Of a DNA stretch of 11,536 bases, positions 1 through 6,465 are shown piece after piece. Source of the DNA: CAZOIA01 sp964579675. Its GTDB lineage: Bacteria > Planctomycetota > Phycisphaerae > UBA1845 > PWPN01. Within the stretch, counting starts at the first letter, position 1, and each line of letters opens with the position of its first letter. The position numbers were made by a program, and so were the translations under genes. The notes below the pieces were generated by a model. It did no database searches and was not told the origin of the DNA. It worked only from the letters and a program-made list of their open reading frames with translations. The DNA lies in assembly GCA_964579675.1 (NCBI GenBank), contig CAZOIA010000175.1, positions 1 to 11,536 on the forward strand, given 5' to 3'.

Positions 1-62
1 GCTCTGCACTTGGCCAGAACAGGATAATCGCTCTGTAATGATGCTACAGTCTCCATTTATGG

Positions 63-716
63 TTGGTTTATCGAGAAAGCTCGGGCGTAGATGTCATCTT
101 TCCACGCGGCGCCGCGGCAGAGATCAGATTCAACCCGGGATTCAACGGCCGGCTTGCCGGTGGTTCATCCATCGGGACTCCCATGAGCCGGGTGTTCGAC
201 GTGTACGGCAGACCCGTCCACCAGAAGAAAGTGCCCCGGAACAAAGAGCTGTTTGAAGACCGCGTGCTTTACGAATTGCCCGAAGCCTGGAAGATCATAT
301 ACGCGAAAGCAGGCGTGCTGTTCTGGTTTGACAAGTCCAAAAGGGTTTCCCAGTTTGTGGTTTTCGCGAAAGCCGGAGGCGAGGACGAGGGTGAGCGCGG
401 GCGGACAGGCAAGCCCGATGGTGTTGGGGACGCGGGGGGCAAACCGGTGACACTGACCAGGCCTTATCCGCCCTCATACCCTGATGCCCCGCGTGATAAG
501 ATCGCCGTCCAGTACGCGGCGATCGAACTCGCCGGGCAGGTCGGCTTGGGCTATGACTGGTCCACCTCATTCAAGAACACCGATCCACTATGTCGTCGCT
601 GGATCAGGCCCAACATCCAGGATGTTCCGTTTCACCAGGCTCTATATGGGATCCTTGAGCCGCTCGACTTGCGGTATGAAGTCCGCGATGGCGAAGTGGT
701 GCTTGAGCGGAAGTAG
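63..716 (+). CDS. Hypothetical protein with STN-like C-terminal domain, probably N-terminally truncated
   Basis: I do not recognise a named family. The 217-residue reading starts at a TTG (63), because in-frame stops (36-41) lie just upstream and there is no in-frame ATG before the conserved-looking part. It enters directly into what looks like the middle of a domain (GVDVIF, EIRFNPGF, then IGTPMSRVFDVYGRP and LFEDRVLYELP), so an N-terminal part has probably been lost or lies out of frame. Residues 1-101 form an alpha/beta segment ending in KRVSQFVVF. Residues 102-140 are a Gly/Pro/Glu-rich linker. Residues 141-217 (IAVQYAAIELAGQVGL, then VPFHQALYGILEPLDLRYEV, then GEVVL) resemble the secretin/TonB short N-terminal (STN) fold. 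No signal peptide is visible on this reading. It may be a real gene with an odd start or a decaying one; the decayed dehydrogenase next to it supports local rearrangement. Confidence 0.55.
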   Translation: MVYRESSGVDVIFPRGAAAEIRFNPGFNGRLAGGSSIGTPMSRVFDVYGRPVHQKKVPRNKELFEDRVLYELPEAWKIIYAKAGVLFWFDKSKRVSQFVVFAKAGGEDEGERGRTGKPDGVGDAGGKPVTLTRPYPPSYPDAPRDKIAVQYAAIELAGQVGLGYDWSTSFKNTDPLCRRWIRPNIQDVPFHQALYGILEPLDLRYEVRDGEVVLERK

Positions 717-744
717 GTTAGCGCGGCACGGGAGAGAACAGGGG

Positions 745-787
745 GAAAAACGGGCCGGGTTCGTTTGCCAGCGATAACGGGGCCCGT
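745..787 (-). terminator. Rho-independent terminator of the minus-strand dehydrogenase remnant
   Basis: Read on the minus strand, ACGGGCC (787-781) pairs perfectly with GGCCCGT (756-750). A second inner pairing, CGTT (779-776) with AACG (765-762), shortens the 24-base loop. The stem is followed at once by a run of T (the A run at 746-750 on the plus strand). It lies 33 bases after the stop codon of the remnant at 820-1011, where a terminator would be expected. It also lies 29 bases after the stop of the plus-strand gene ending at 716, but there is no T run on that side. Confidence 0.6.
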
Positions 788-819
788 GTTGCTTTCCGCC
801 ACGTTTCTGTGTCGAACCA

Positions 820-1011
820 TTACGCCTTGGAGACGTTCTTTTTGCGCCCTTTGAGCCTTGCGCACGCGTTCCGCGTATCGACCACGAGCCTGGCATTCAT
901 GGCGACCGTGTCGCGGTCGTAGGCGCCGTGGTCCGTGGAGATGACCGCGCAATCGATGTTCGGTGCGTCGAAGCCGACGGTCAGTACGTTGACGTTGCAC
1001 AGGTACTCAGA
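820..1011 (-). pseudogene. C-terminal remnant of a nucleotide-sugar (UDP-sugar) dehydrogenase
   Basis: Reading the minus strand from 1011 down to a TAA at 822-820 gives 63 residues. The core is VLTVGFDAPNIDCAVISTDH, then GAYDRD, then ARLVVDTRNA, then KNVSKA at the end. The pattern DCAVI-TDH-AYD followed about 15 residues later by LVVDTRNA is the C-terminal UDP-binding domain of the UDP-glucose/UDP-GlcNAc/UDP-ManNAc dehydrogenase family, which supplies uronic acid sugars for capsule and O-antigen. Complete members have roughly 400-450 residues, so at least six-sevenths is missing. An in-frame TAG (1014-1012) closes the frame immediately upstream, and the bases beyond it belong to the next plus-strand unit. 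The fragment has no start signal and keeps its terminator, so it is the tail left by a deletion or rearrangement with a breakpoint near 995-1015. Confidence 0.75.
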
Positions 1012-1035
1012 CTAACCGGGTTGAGGGGGTTAGAT

Positions 1036-1221
1036 ATGATGTGTCGCTTGGGTGATTTGGCTCACATCCGGCGGGTTGGATTGTGCACATTGGCACTGGT
1101 TGGCCCTGGCTGCCTGGGCTGGCCGGATTACGTCTCGCCCGACCCGGATCACATCGCCGTCGTTTATACGCCGACCGAGGACTATGCGTGGATTACAGGC
1201 AGAGAGGATGGTGAAACGTGA
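1036..1221 (+). CDS. Small hypothetical membrane or secreted protein, coupled to the GH20 gene
   Basis: This 61-residue ORF starts at one of two adjacent ATGs (1036 or 1039), 6 or 9 bases after a strong purine box, GAGGGGG (1023-1029). Its TGA overlaps the GTG of the next gene in a GTGA arrangement, typical of translational coupling, which is the main reason to believe it is expressed. Residues 12-25 (RR followed by a Val/Leu/Ala/Gly stretch ending at Cys26) look like a signal peptide; GPGC is a poor lipobox, so lipidation is uncertain. The rest (WPDYVSPDPDHIAVVYTP, then DYAWITG) resembles the first strands of a TolB/PD40 propeller blade. It may therefore be the stub of a longer lipoprotein. 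No function can be assigned. Confidence 0.5.
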   Translation: MMCRLGDLAHIRRVGLCTLALVGPGCLGWPDYVSPDPDHIAVVYTPTEDYAWITGREDGET

Positions 1222-2357
1222 AGGTCAAACGGTCCCTGGTGTTCTTGATCGTCTTGCTTGTAAGCGTTGGCGTTTGGGCGGCGGAGCCGGCGCGGGACAC
1301 GCCGACGTCTCAGCCGGCCGGGCTGCCCGAGCGGCAGTGGCGTGCGGTCCATCTCATGGCGTGGGGGACGGCGGCGGGCCCCGCGGGCTTGCCGTCTCTC
1401 AAGCGCGCGATCGCGGAGGTCCTGGCCCCGCTCGGGGTCAACGTCATCATCTACGAGGTGAATTACCACTTCGCGTATGTATCCCATCCCGAACTGCGCC
1501 ATTCGGTCTTCATCACCAAGGCCCAGGCCCGGGAGCTCGCCGATCTATGCCGAAAGCATGGGATCAGCTTGATCCCCCAGTTCAACTGCCTCGGGCACCA
1601 GTCCTGGATCCGCAAGAAAGCGGTTTTCCCGCTACTAATCCAGTACCCCGAGCTCGAGGAGACTCCCGACGTGCCGCGGGAGCAATGGGATAGCGTCCCG
1701 CGAAGTTGGTGCCCGCTGCACCCGCGCGTAAACGAGATCATTCTGCCCATGCTCGACGAGCTGATCGAGGCCTTTCAAGCCCGGGCGTTCCATGTCGGGA
1801 TGGACGAGGTGCTGGTCATCGGCAGCAGCAAGTGCCCGCGATGTCGGAGCAAGGACCCAGCCAAGTTGTTCGCCCAGGCGGTGACGGACCTCCATCGCCA
1901 CCTGGTTCGCGAGAAGAGCCTCACGATGCTCATGTGGGGCGACCGCTTGTTGGACGAGCGGCTCATGCATTTCGGCGAAGGCTGGTCGGCAAGCCGAAAC
2001 GGCACCGCGGGGGCCATCGACTTGATTCCCAAGGACATCATCATCTGCGACTGGCACTACTCGCTTCGCGAGGACTATCCCTCGGTTCGTTACTTTCAGC
2101 GGAAGGGCTTTCGCGTGTTGCCGGCGAGCTGGCGAAATGGTGAGGCTGCCGTCGCGCTGATCGCGTGCGCCCATCGCGAGCCGACGAACAGGATGCTCGG
2201 GCATCTGTGCACGACGTGGACGCTGGAGCCGGGTTACTTCGCCCGGGCCCTGCTGGGTGAGGATGCTCCTGCCGATCTGTCCCCATGGGCGGTGGAATCG
2301 GCGGCCGCCCTCCGGGCCTGCATGACCAAGCTCGATCAACTGTCGCCGCGCCGCTAA
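1218..2357 (+). CDS. Secreted glycoside hydrolase family 20-type protein (beta-N-acetylhexosaminidase-like)
   Basis: This 379-residue protein is likely exported. Residues 1-21 form a classic signal peptide (basic MKVKR, hydrophobic core, VWA before the AEP junction). The catalytic barrel runs from about residue 42 to 345. FHVGMDEV places the GH20 Asp-Glu pair at D196/E197, where the acid/base Glu and the Asp that assists the substrate acetamido group are expected. Other barrel signs are the strand NVIIYEVNYHFAY (75-87), LIPQFNCLGHQSW (118-130) and the tryptophan of MLMWGDR (237-243). A CPRC pair (206-209) follows the catalytic strand and may bind metal or form a disulphide. The protein lacks the N-terminal GH20b domain of classic hexosaminidases and is shorter than they are. 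It likely removes terminal GlcNAc or GalNAc from glycans in the periplasm or outside the cell; substrate is unknown. The GTG start overlaps the stop of the upstream small gene, so it is likely co-translated with it. Confidence 0.82.
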   Translation: MKVKRSLVFLIVLLVSVGVWAAEPARDTPTSQPAGLPERQWRAVHLMAWGTAAGPAGLPSLKRAIAEVLAPLGVNVIIYEVNYHFAYVSHPELRHSVFITKAQARELADLCRKHGISLIPQFNCLGHQSWIRKKAVFPLLIQYPELEETPDVPREQWDSVPRSWCPLHPRVNEIILPMLDELIEAFQARAFHVGMDEVLVIGSSKCPRCRSKDPAKLFAQAVTDLHRHLVREKSLTMLMWGDRLLDERLMHFGEGWSASRNGTAGAIDLIPKDIIICDWHYSLREDYPSVRYFQRKGFRVLPASWRNGEAAVALIACAHREPTNRMLGHLCTTWTLEPGYFARALLGEDAPADLSPWAVESAAALRACMTKLDQLSPRR

Positions 2358-2436
2358 GCAGGCTTATTCATGAATGCACGGCCCAATGTCCATTTCTTTC
2401 GACAAGAGAAGAGACAACTGTGCATTCTCTCCTGGG

Positions 2437-2453
2437 ACGGGCGCAAGGCCCGT
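2437..2453. other. Short hairpin downstream of the GH20 gene
   Basis: ACGGGC (2437-2442) and GCCCGT (2448-2453) can pair over a 5-base loop. No T run follows on either strand, so it is not a canonical terminator, although it lies 80 bases beyond the GH20 stop and could slow or stabilise transcript ends. Confidence 0.35.
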
Positions 2454-2478
2454 GGAACTGGACGTTGCCCGGTTCCGG

Positions 2479-2494
2479 GCCGGTCATGACCGGC
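2479..2494. promoter_or_regulatory. 16-base perfect palindrome, possible operator
   Basis: GCCGGTCATGACCGGC is identical on both strands. Such a dyad in a non-coding region is typical of a binding site for a dimeric regulator. No regulator gene is in the window to pair it with, and GC-rich palindromes of this length can also arise by chance. Confidence 0.3.
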
Positions 2495-2511
2495 GGCGAT
2501 CTGCTCGCCTC

Positions 2512-2598
2512 CAAAGGTGCGGCCAAATGTACGGAAGGCGGCCTGCCATAAACAACTACCGTATCTTCCATACCTTTGAAGAAACCTCCGTACCTTTG
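2512..2598. repeat. Cluster of four CAAAGGTACGGAAG-like elements
   Basis: Two copies are on the plus strand: 2512-2525 (weak, matching mainly in CAAAGGTGCGG) and 2524-2537 (CAAATGTACGGAAG). Two are on the minus strand: 2565-2578 (CAAAGGTATGGAAG) and 2585-2598 (CAAAGGTACGGAGG), exactly 20 bases apart. Copies on opposite strands can pair: 2524-2535 with 2587-2598 matches 11 of 12 positions, so the transcript could form a long-range hairpin. It may be a multi-site operator or an RNA structure in the leader region upstream of the diguanylate cyclase gene, about 270 bases from its start. Confidence 0.45.
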
Positions 2599-2866
2599 TG
2601 TTATCGGAACACCTCCCTTGCCGACACAAATCGGACGGCAGCGAGGCGCCCTGCCCGGGGGAGCCATAGAACAATGATCTAAAGGGTTTACCCCATTCGT
2701 CCGAGTTGTAGAAAAGTGTTGACGTTGAAGCGACGCTCACCGGAAAACTTCCAGTTCGGCCGCCCGGATCTGCTGGAGGACACACCACGCATGATGGTAA
2801 AGCCAGAGCCCATGAATTTCGTCCTGTACCGCGCTTAGAAACCAGCCCATCAAGGAGTCTCTTGGC

Positions 2867-4423
2867 ATGAGCGATACTTCAAGCTCCTGGCGGGACCGGC
2901 TCACAGCACTCGAGACTTTGCCGATGCTCCCCAGCGCCGCCTTGCGATTCATCGAGCTGGGCAAGGATCCCGATGCCGAGCTCGAGGACTACGTGGAGGC
3001 GGTTCAGGTGGATGCGTCATTGAGCAGCAAGATCCTCTCCCTCGCCAATTCCGCCTGGATAGCGCCCAGCCACGAGATCACCGCCGTCAAGAAGGCCGTT
3101 GGGCTTCTGGGCATGAACAATGTACGCACTCTGGCGATCAGTTCCTGTTTGGCTGGTCTCCACAGTGCCTGGAAGCTTGAACCCGAGGAAGGCAAGGCCC
3201 TTTGGGAAGCTTCTCTCTGCAAGGCGGTCACCGCCAAGCTCCTGGTCCAACCGAGCATGCCCAAACGCGCTGACGAGGCCTTAGCCCTTGGTCTGTTTCA
3301 GGACATCGGTCTTGGGCTTTTCGTGGCTACGGCGGGGGGCGCGTTCGCTCAAAGACTCCTCGATCCGGACTTCACGGTTCATGCTCAGCTTCAGGAAGAG
3401 ACCGCTCGTTTCGGGGTGGATCACGCAGAATGTGGACGTGTCATCGCTGAGAGGCTGAGACTACCAGGATTCTTCCTCACTTCCATCGGTCTCCACCATG
3501 AGCGGCAACAGCTCGCTCAGGAGCTCAACAGCGAACATTTGGCCGTTGCGTCGCATGTCGTCTCGCTCTTGCCTCACGACATCCGAGCTTGGAAACAGAA
3601 CGACCTCGGTGAGATGACTGAGGTGCTCGAAAACTACTACGGTGATCGATGGTCGAGCTTTGAAGAGTTTCTTCAGGAGACACAGGGGGAGTTGGATGAC
3701 CTCATCATCATGCTGAACCAGCGTTCTGAGAAGATGCCGTCGCTGGCACAGCTCGTGCAGGAAGCCTGTGCGGAAAACGTACGCTGTACCACTGCCCTTG
3801 TCGGGCAGATGCAATCGCTCATCTCCAGCAACAACGATCTAACTTCAGTCATGAATCAGATGGTGCAGGATCAATGTACCTCTGAAATGCGAGCGAATCA
3901 CGATCGGCTGACTGGTTTGCTCAATCGTGAAGGCTTCCTCAAACTCGCACGCCACGCGGTTGCAAAGCTCGCAGCTACCGGCCAGCCTGGGGGGGTCGCG
4001 GTATTCGACCTGGATCGGTTCAAGCAAGTCAATGACACCCACGGGCACGCCTGCGGCGACGCGCTGCTGAGGCTGGTGGCCGACCACCTTCGAACCGCTG
4101 TCCGACGCAACGATCTCATTGGCCGATGGGGTGGCGATGAGTTCGTCATTTTTTGGGAGGGATTGCGTGAGGTCGAATGCATCCAAGCCGCCCTACGCTG
4201 TCAGCAGGCGGCGGTAGAAGCAGTCCTCAAATGGGAAAACAACTACGTTTCCGTGGCCATGACCGGCGGCCTGCGATGGATCTCACGTATGGGACTGGAC
4301 ACGGAGGTGTCCGGGCTTATCGACCAGGCCGACCAAGCCTTTTACCAAGCCAAGCGGTCCCAGAGAGGCAGTCTGGTCAGTTATCGTGAGACCGCCCAAG
4401 CCCAGTCACCCTTGGCCACCTGA
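2867..4423 (+). CDS. HDOD-GGDEF diguanylate cyclase
   Basis: This is a 518-residue soluble signalling protein with no membrane segment or signal peptide. Residues 11-205 form an HDOD domain (LPMLPSAALRFIEL; VDASLSSKILSLANSAW; AVGLLGMNNVRTLAISS). The usual HD metal pair is replaced by Q145-D146, as is normal for HDOD rather than HD-GYP. Residues 206-340 are a helical linker. Residues 341-505 form a GGDEF domain: DRLTGLLNR at 346-354, FDLDRFKQVNDTHGHACGD at 380-398 and an intact GGDEF at 422-426. RRND at 413-416, five residues before it, is a complete inhibitory I-site, so product feedback is expected. It should make cyclic di-GMP from two GTP. AAGGAG lies 9 bases before the ATG. It appears to be monocistronic and converges on an FHA-PilZ gene, a candidate cyclic di-GMP reader. 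Confidence 0.92.
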   Translation: MSDTSSSWRDRLTALETLPMLPSAALRFIELGKDPDAELEDYVEAVQVDASLSSKILSLANSAWIAPSHEITAVKKAVGLLGMNNVRTLAISSCLAGLHSAWKLEPEEGKALWEASLCKAVTAKLLVQPSMPKRADEALALGLFQDIGLGLFVATAGGAFAQRLLDPDFTVHAQLQEETARFGVDHAECGRVIAERLRLPGFFLTSIGLHHERQQLAQELNSEHLAVASHVVSLLPHDIRAWKQNDLGEMTEVLENYYGDRWSSFEEFLQETQGELDDLIIMLNQRSEKMPSLAQLVQEACAENVRCTTALVGQMQSLISSNNDLTSVMNQMVQDQCTSEMRANHDRLTGLLNREGFLKLARHAVAKLAATGQPGGVAVFDLDRFKQVNDTHGHACGDALLRLVADHLRTAVRRNDLIGRWGGDEFVIFWEGLREVECIQAALRCQQAAVEAVLKWENNYVSVAMTGGLRWISRMGLDTEVSGLIDQADQAFYQAKRSQRGSLVSYRETAQAQSPLAT

Positions 4424-4519
4424 GCCCCGACGCCACTGAAACAGCGGGCCGGGGCCCATCGTCTGCAATGATTTCCGGACCTCGCCCTTCAAGTCTTAAG
4501 TGACATGGATACCGTTATG

Positions 4520-5299
4520 TCAGGTTGGCAGGATCTGGGTCCAAGGGCCGGGATCTGCGCCGGCGACGATTGCCTCATGCTTGTCCCTCGACACCGTATG
4601 CAGCTTGACGCACATCCACTGTGCCCCTCCCTCTGCAATGACGCCCATGACTTCGCCGAGGAACCGCTTGGCGACCGATCTGGTTATCGTCAAATGCAGT
4701 TCCAGGCACGTTTCATCGCTCGGCGACGTTGATGTCGGGATCAGCAATCCTCCTTTCCCGATGTTCAGGGTGTCGCCCGCCGCGAAGATTGACGACGGAC
4801 CGAAGGCGAGTGTCCGGAATTCGGCTCGCATCGTCGAAGGCAGGGTGCAGTATTCGCTGCGCAGCAGCGCCTTGGCTCGGTCCGCTGCCGCCTTCGCGCC
4901 GGGTAGCGGGTCGTGAGTGCGGAACTGCAGGACGTACGTGGCGATCTGGATGCTGTCCCCGTGTTCGAGGACATGGTTCTCGCTCGTCTTTCCGTTGACG
5001 GTCGTGCCGCCGGTCGAGCCGGCGTCCGCAAGAATGAACTGGGCTTCCGTAGGTGTGATCGTGGCGTGGGTGCGCGACACGCTCTGGTTGGGAAGAGTGA
5101 TGTCAGCGTCCTCAGATCGGCCGATAGTGATGGTACAGCGGGGCAGCTCGATTTCGAACATGCCGATATCAACACCAAAGACCTTTAGATACGGGCTGTG
5201 TGAGGGTGGCTCAATAGCCTTAACGAACGCTTCGCCGACGGGCTCCGGGCTCGCGACGGATTGCTGTTCCCGATCTGCAATCGGCTGCTGATGCATCAT
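4520..5299 (-). CDS. FHA-PilZ-like fusion protein, paralogue 1
   Basis: This 259-residue cytoplasmic protein has a variable N-terminal tail (1-35), an FHA domain (about 37-128) and a PilZ-like domain (about 152-247). FHA marks are G60-R61, SRTH at 75-78 and VNG at 101-103. The phosphothreonine-loop Asn expected between T96 and G98 is Gly97. In the PilZ-like part, R158 and R162 match the RxxxR motif. The usual D/N-x-S-x-x-G is NIGKGG (179-184), with Gly in place of Ser. GGLLI and WMCVKLH fit the later PilZ strands. Two adjacent ATGs open the gene, after a GAGGG box. The closest relative in the window is the third copy (145 of 259 residues identical by gap-free hand count), not the adjacent one. 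It probably connects phosphothreonine-dependent docking with cyclic di-GMP or another ligand, but both motifs are imperfect and binding is unproven. Confidence 0.85.
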   Translation of the reverse strand: MMHQQPIADREQQSVASPEPVGEAFVKAIEPPSHSPYLKVFGVDIGMFEIELPRCTITIGRSEDADITLPNQSVSRTHATITPTEAQFILADAGSTGGTTVNGKTSENHVLEHGDSIQIATYVLQFRTHDPLPGAKAAADRAKALLRSEYCTLPSTMRAEFRTLAFGPSSIFAAGDTLNIGKGGLLIPTSTSPSDETCLELHLTITRSVAKRFLGEVMGVIAEGGAQWMCVKLHTVSRDKHEAIVAGADPGPWTQILPT

Positions 5300-5356
5300 G
5301 ATTCATCCCTCGTCGTTGTTGGCTGTCGTCGCTTCTTTTCGTCGGGGGACAAGCAA

Positions 5357-5366
5357 GTTGATTCAG
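5357..5366 (-). promoter_or_regulatory. Conserved upstream block of FHA-PilZ paralogue 1
   Basis: CTGAATCAAC on the gene strand begins 58 bases before the first ATG. The same ten bases occur at exactly the same distance upstream of paralogue 3, and a related block (8 of 10 bases) precedes paralogue 2. Conserved position suggests a promoter or operator element inherited with the duplication. Confidence 0.4.
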
Positions 5367-5399
5367 CCTCCACCACACAACGGATGCTTCAAAACTAGG

Positions 5400-6173
5400 T
5401 CAGAAAACGTTGATCCAAGGCCCGGGCTTTGCCGCCCCCACGATCAGCTCGTGGTGCCTCTTCTGCAGGACATGGAGTTTCACGCACATCCAGTGGACGC
5501 CTAGGTCTGTGATCACGCCCATGATCTCGCCTATGAATCGCTTTTCACGGCCGTCAGGCCATCTCAGATTGAGTTCCAGGCAGGAATCTTTGGGAGGATC
5601 CGACACTTGAATGAGCAATCCTCCCTGCCCGACCGGCAGCGTATCGCCCGGCTTGAAGATCTCCTCCTGGGTAGAGACGAAGGTCCGATACCTGGCCTCC
5701 ATGCTTGAAGGCAACAGGCGAAATGTTGCACGCAACAACCGCTCGGCTTTTGCTGAAGCCCTCGACGCCATCGTCTGCCTGGTGTGGGCCTGGAACTGCA
5801 GTACGTATTGCGAGATCTGGATCGTGTCGTCATGTCGAAGAACGTGGCTGTCGATGCGCTCCCCGTTGACGACGGTGCAGTGATTCGAGTTAAGGTCCCG
5901 AACAACATACAGGCCGTCTTCATACGTGATCGCGGCGTGTTTACGCGAGACTTCCTGGTGACCTAACTTGATATCCGATTCATCGGCTCGGCCGATGGTG
6001 GTTCGCGGCGCACTCAACTCGTACTCGAAGGCGCCTATATCAGGGCCAAAGACTTTCAGATAAGGAGTGCCGACACACGGTTCAGTACCGTTATCGGAAG
6101 TGTCCGCCATCAACTCCGCGCTCGCGACGGCGCGCGATTCGCCCTGGGCGATCGCCTGCTGATCCGTAGTCAT
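5400..6173 (-). CDS. FHA-PilZ-like fusion protein, paralogue 2 (divergent copy)
   Basis: It has 257 residues with the same layout as its neighbours. The start at 6173 (MTTDQQAIA) was chosen because it aligns with the starts of the other copies (MMDQQPIAD) and follows a GGATGAGG purine stretch; the frame is open 96 bases further upstream but that extension has no counterpart. FHA marks are G61-R62, S76-R-K-H79 and VNG at 102-104. The loop that should read S-T-N-G-T is S-N-H-C-T (96-100), so both Asn and Gly of the phosphothreonine loop are lost. In the PilZ-like domain the first Arg of RxxxR is Glu159, and the second motif reads PVGQGG with no acidic or Ser residue. This copy is the most diverged of the three in its ligand-contact positions, although the structural residues are kept. 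A remnant of a kinase gene lies upstream of it. Confidence 0.85.
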   Translation of the reverse strand: MTTDQQAIAQGESRAVASAELMADTSDNGTEPCVGTPYLKVFGPDIGAFEYELSAPRTTIGRADESDIKLGHQEVSRKHAAITYEDGLYVVRDLNSNHCTVVNGERIDSHVLRHDDTIQISQYVLQFQAHTRQTMASRASAKAERLLRATFRLLPSSMEARYRTFVSTQEEIFKPGDTLPVGQGGLLIQVSDPPKDSCLELNLRWPDGREKRFIGEIMGVITDLGVHWMCVKLHVLQKRHHELIVGAAKPGPWINVF

Positions 6174-6229
6174 TGATGCCTCATCCTTATGGTCCCTCCT
6201 CTGGCCCAAATCGTCGCCAAGCCAGGCGG

Positions 6230-6239
6230 GTTCATTCGG
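6230..6239 (-). promoter_or_regulatory. Conserved upstream block of FHA-PilZ paralogue 2
   Basis: CCGAATGAAC on the gene strand begins 57 bases before the ATG and corresponds to CTGAATCAAC at 58 bases upstream of the other two copies. Confidence 0.3.
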
Positions 6240-6269
6240 CCACCAATACAGCGGTGAGACACACCGCAA

Positions 6270-6412
6270 CGAGAACTTGCTAACTGGATCGGTCCCCGGG
6301 GCAAAGCGGTAAAGTTACGCCCGCGCGGCTTGTCAGAAAGTCGCCGGCCTGTTCAGTCTCGCCACAACGTCGAAGGAGCGCTCCGATAATATCCCCCGGT
6401 GGCGTGCTCGAT
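6270..6412 (+). pseudogene. Decayed copy of the kinase gene's 5' region
   Basis: This stretch is collinear with 7345-7487, the start region of the Ser/Thr kinase gene. Shared blocks are ATCGGTCCCCGGGG against ATCGGTCGCCGGGG, AAGTTAC, AGTCTCGC and TCCGATAA. They lie 115, 139, 182 and 209 bases from the start of paralogue 2 here, and 118, 142, 185 and 212 bases from the start of paralogue 3 there: a constant 3-base offset with no indels. The kinase ATG at 7442 corresponds to ACG here, and the frame upstream contains a TAA at 6309-6311. After about 6412 the similarity ends and the 3' flank of paralogue 3 begins. It is therefore the stub of a second kinase gene deleted after duplication of the divergent unit. 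Confidence 0.7.
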
Positions 6413-6465
6413 CTCCGCCGGTTCACATGTTTTGCCGGTCCAGCTTTGCACCGAACGCTTTGGGG

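Larger units (their letters stand above)
2358..2866. other. 509-base intergenic region without a convincing gene
   Basis: No ORF here has a protein-like composition; the open frames on both strands are short and rich in Arg, Ser and Pro. The stretch separates the GH20 gene from the HDOD-GGDEF gene and should hold the promoter of the latter. It contains a small hairpin, a 16-base palindrome and a four-copy sequence element (annotated separately). A possible minus-35 box, TTGACG, lies near 2718, but no good minus-10 box follows at the right distance. No terminator with a T run is visible after the GH20 gene. Confidence 0.6.

Noticed and set aside
632..1000. 122-residue minus-strand open frame over the dehydrogenase remnant
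   Set aside because: The translation is Arg-rich and meaningless; the dehydrogenase motifs are in a different minus-strand frame.
2354..2788. 144-residue minus-strand frame in the long intergenic region
   Set aside because: There is no domain, no ribosome-binding site and a biased composition, and it runs through the palindrome and repeat cluster.
4440..4460. GC-rich dyad (GGGCC/GGCCC) between the convergent cyclase and FHA-PilZ genes as a terminator
   Set aside because: The loop is too short for the full stem and no T run follows on either strand.
6174..6269. 32-residue N-terminal extension of FHA-PilZ paralogue 2
   Set aside because: The other copies have no such extension, the internal ATG at 6173 aligns with their starts and has a purine box before it, and the extension covers the conserved upstream block.
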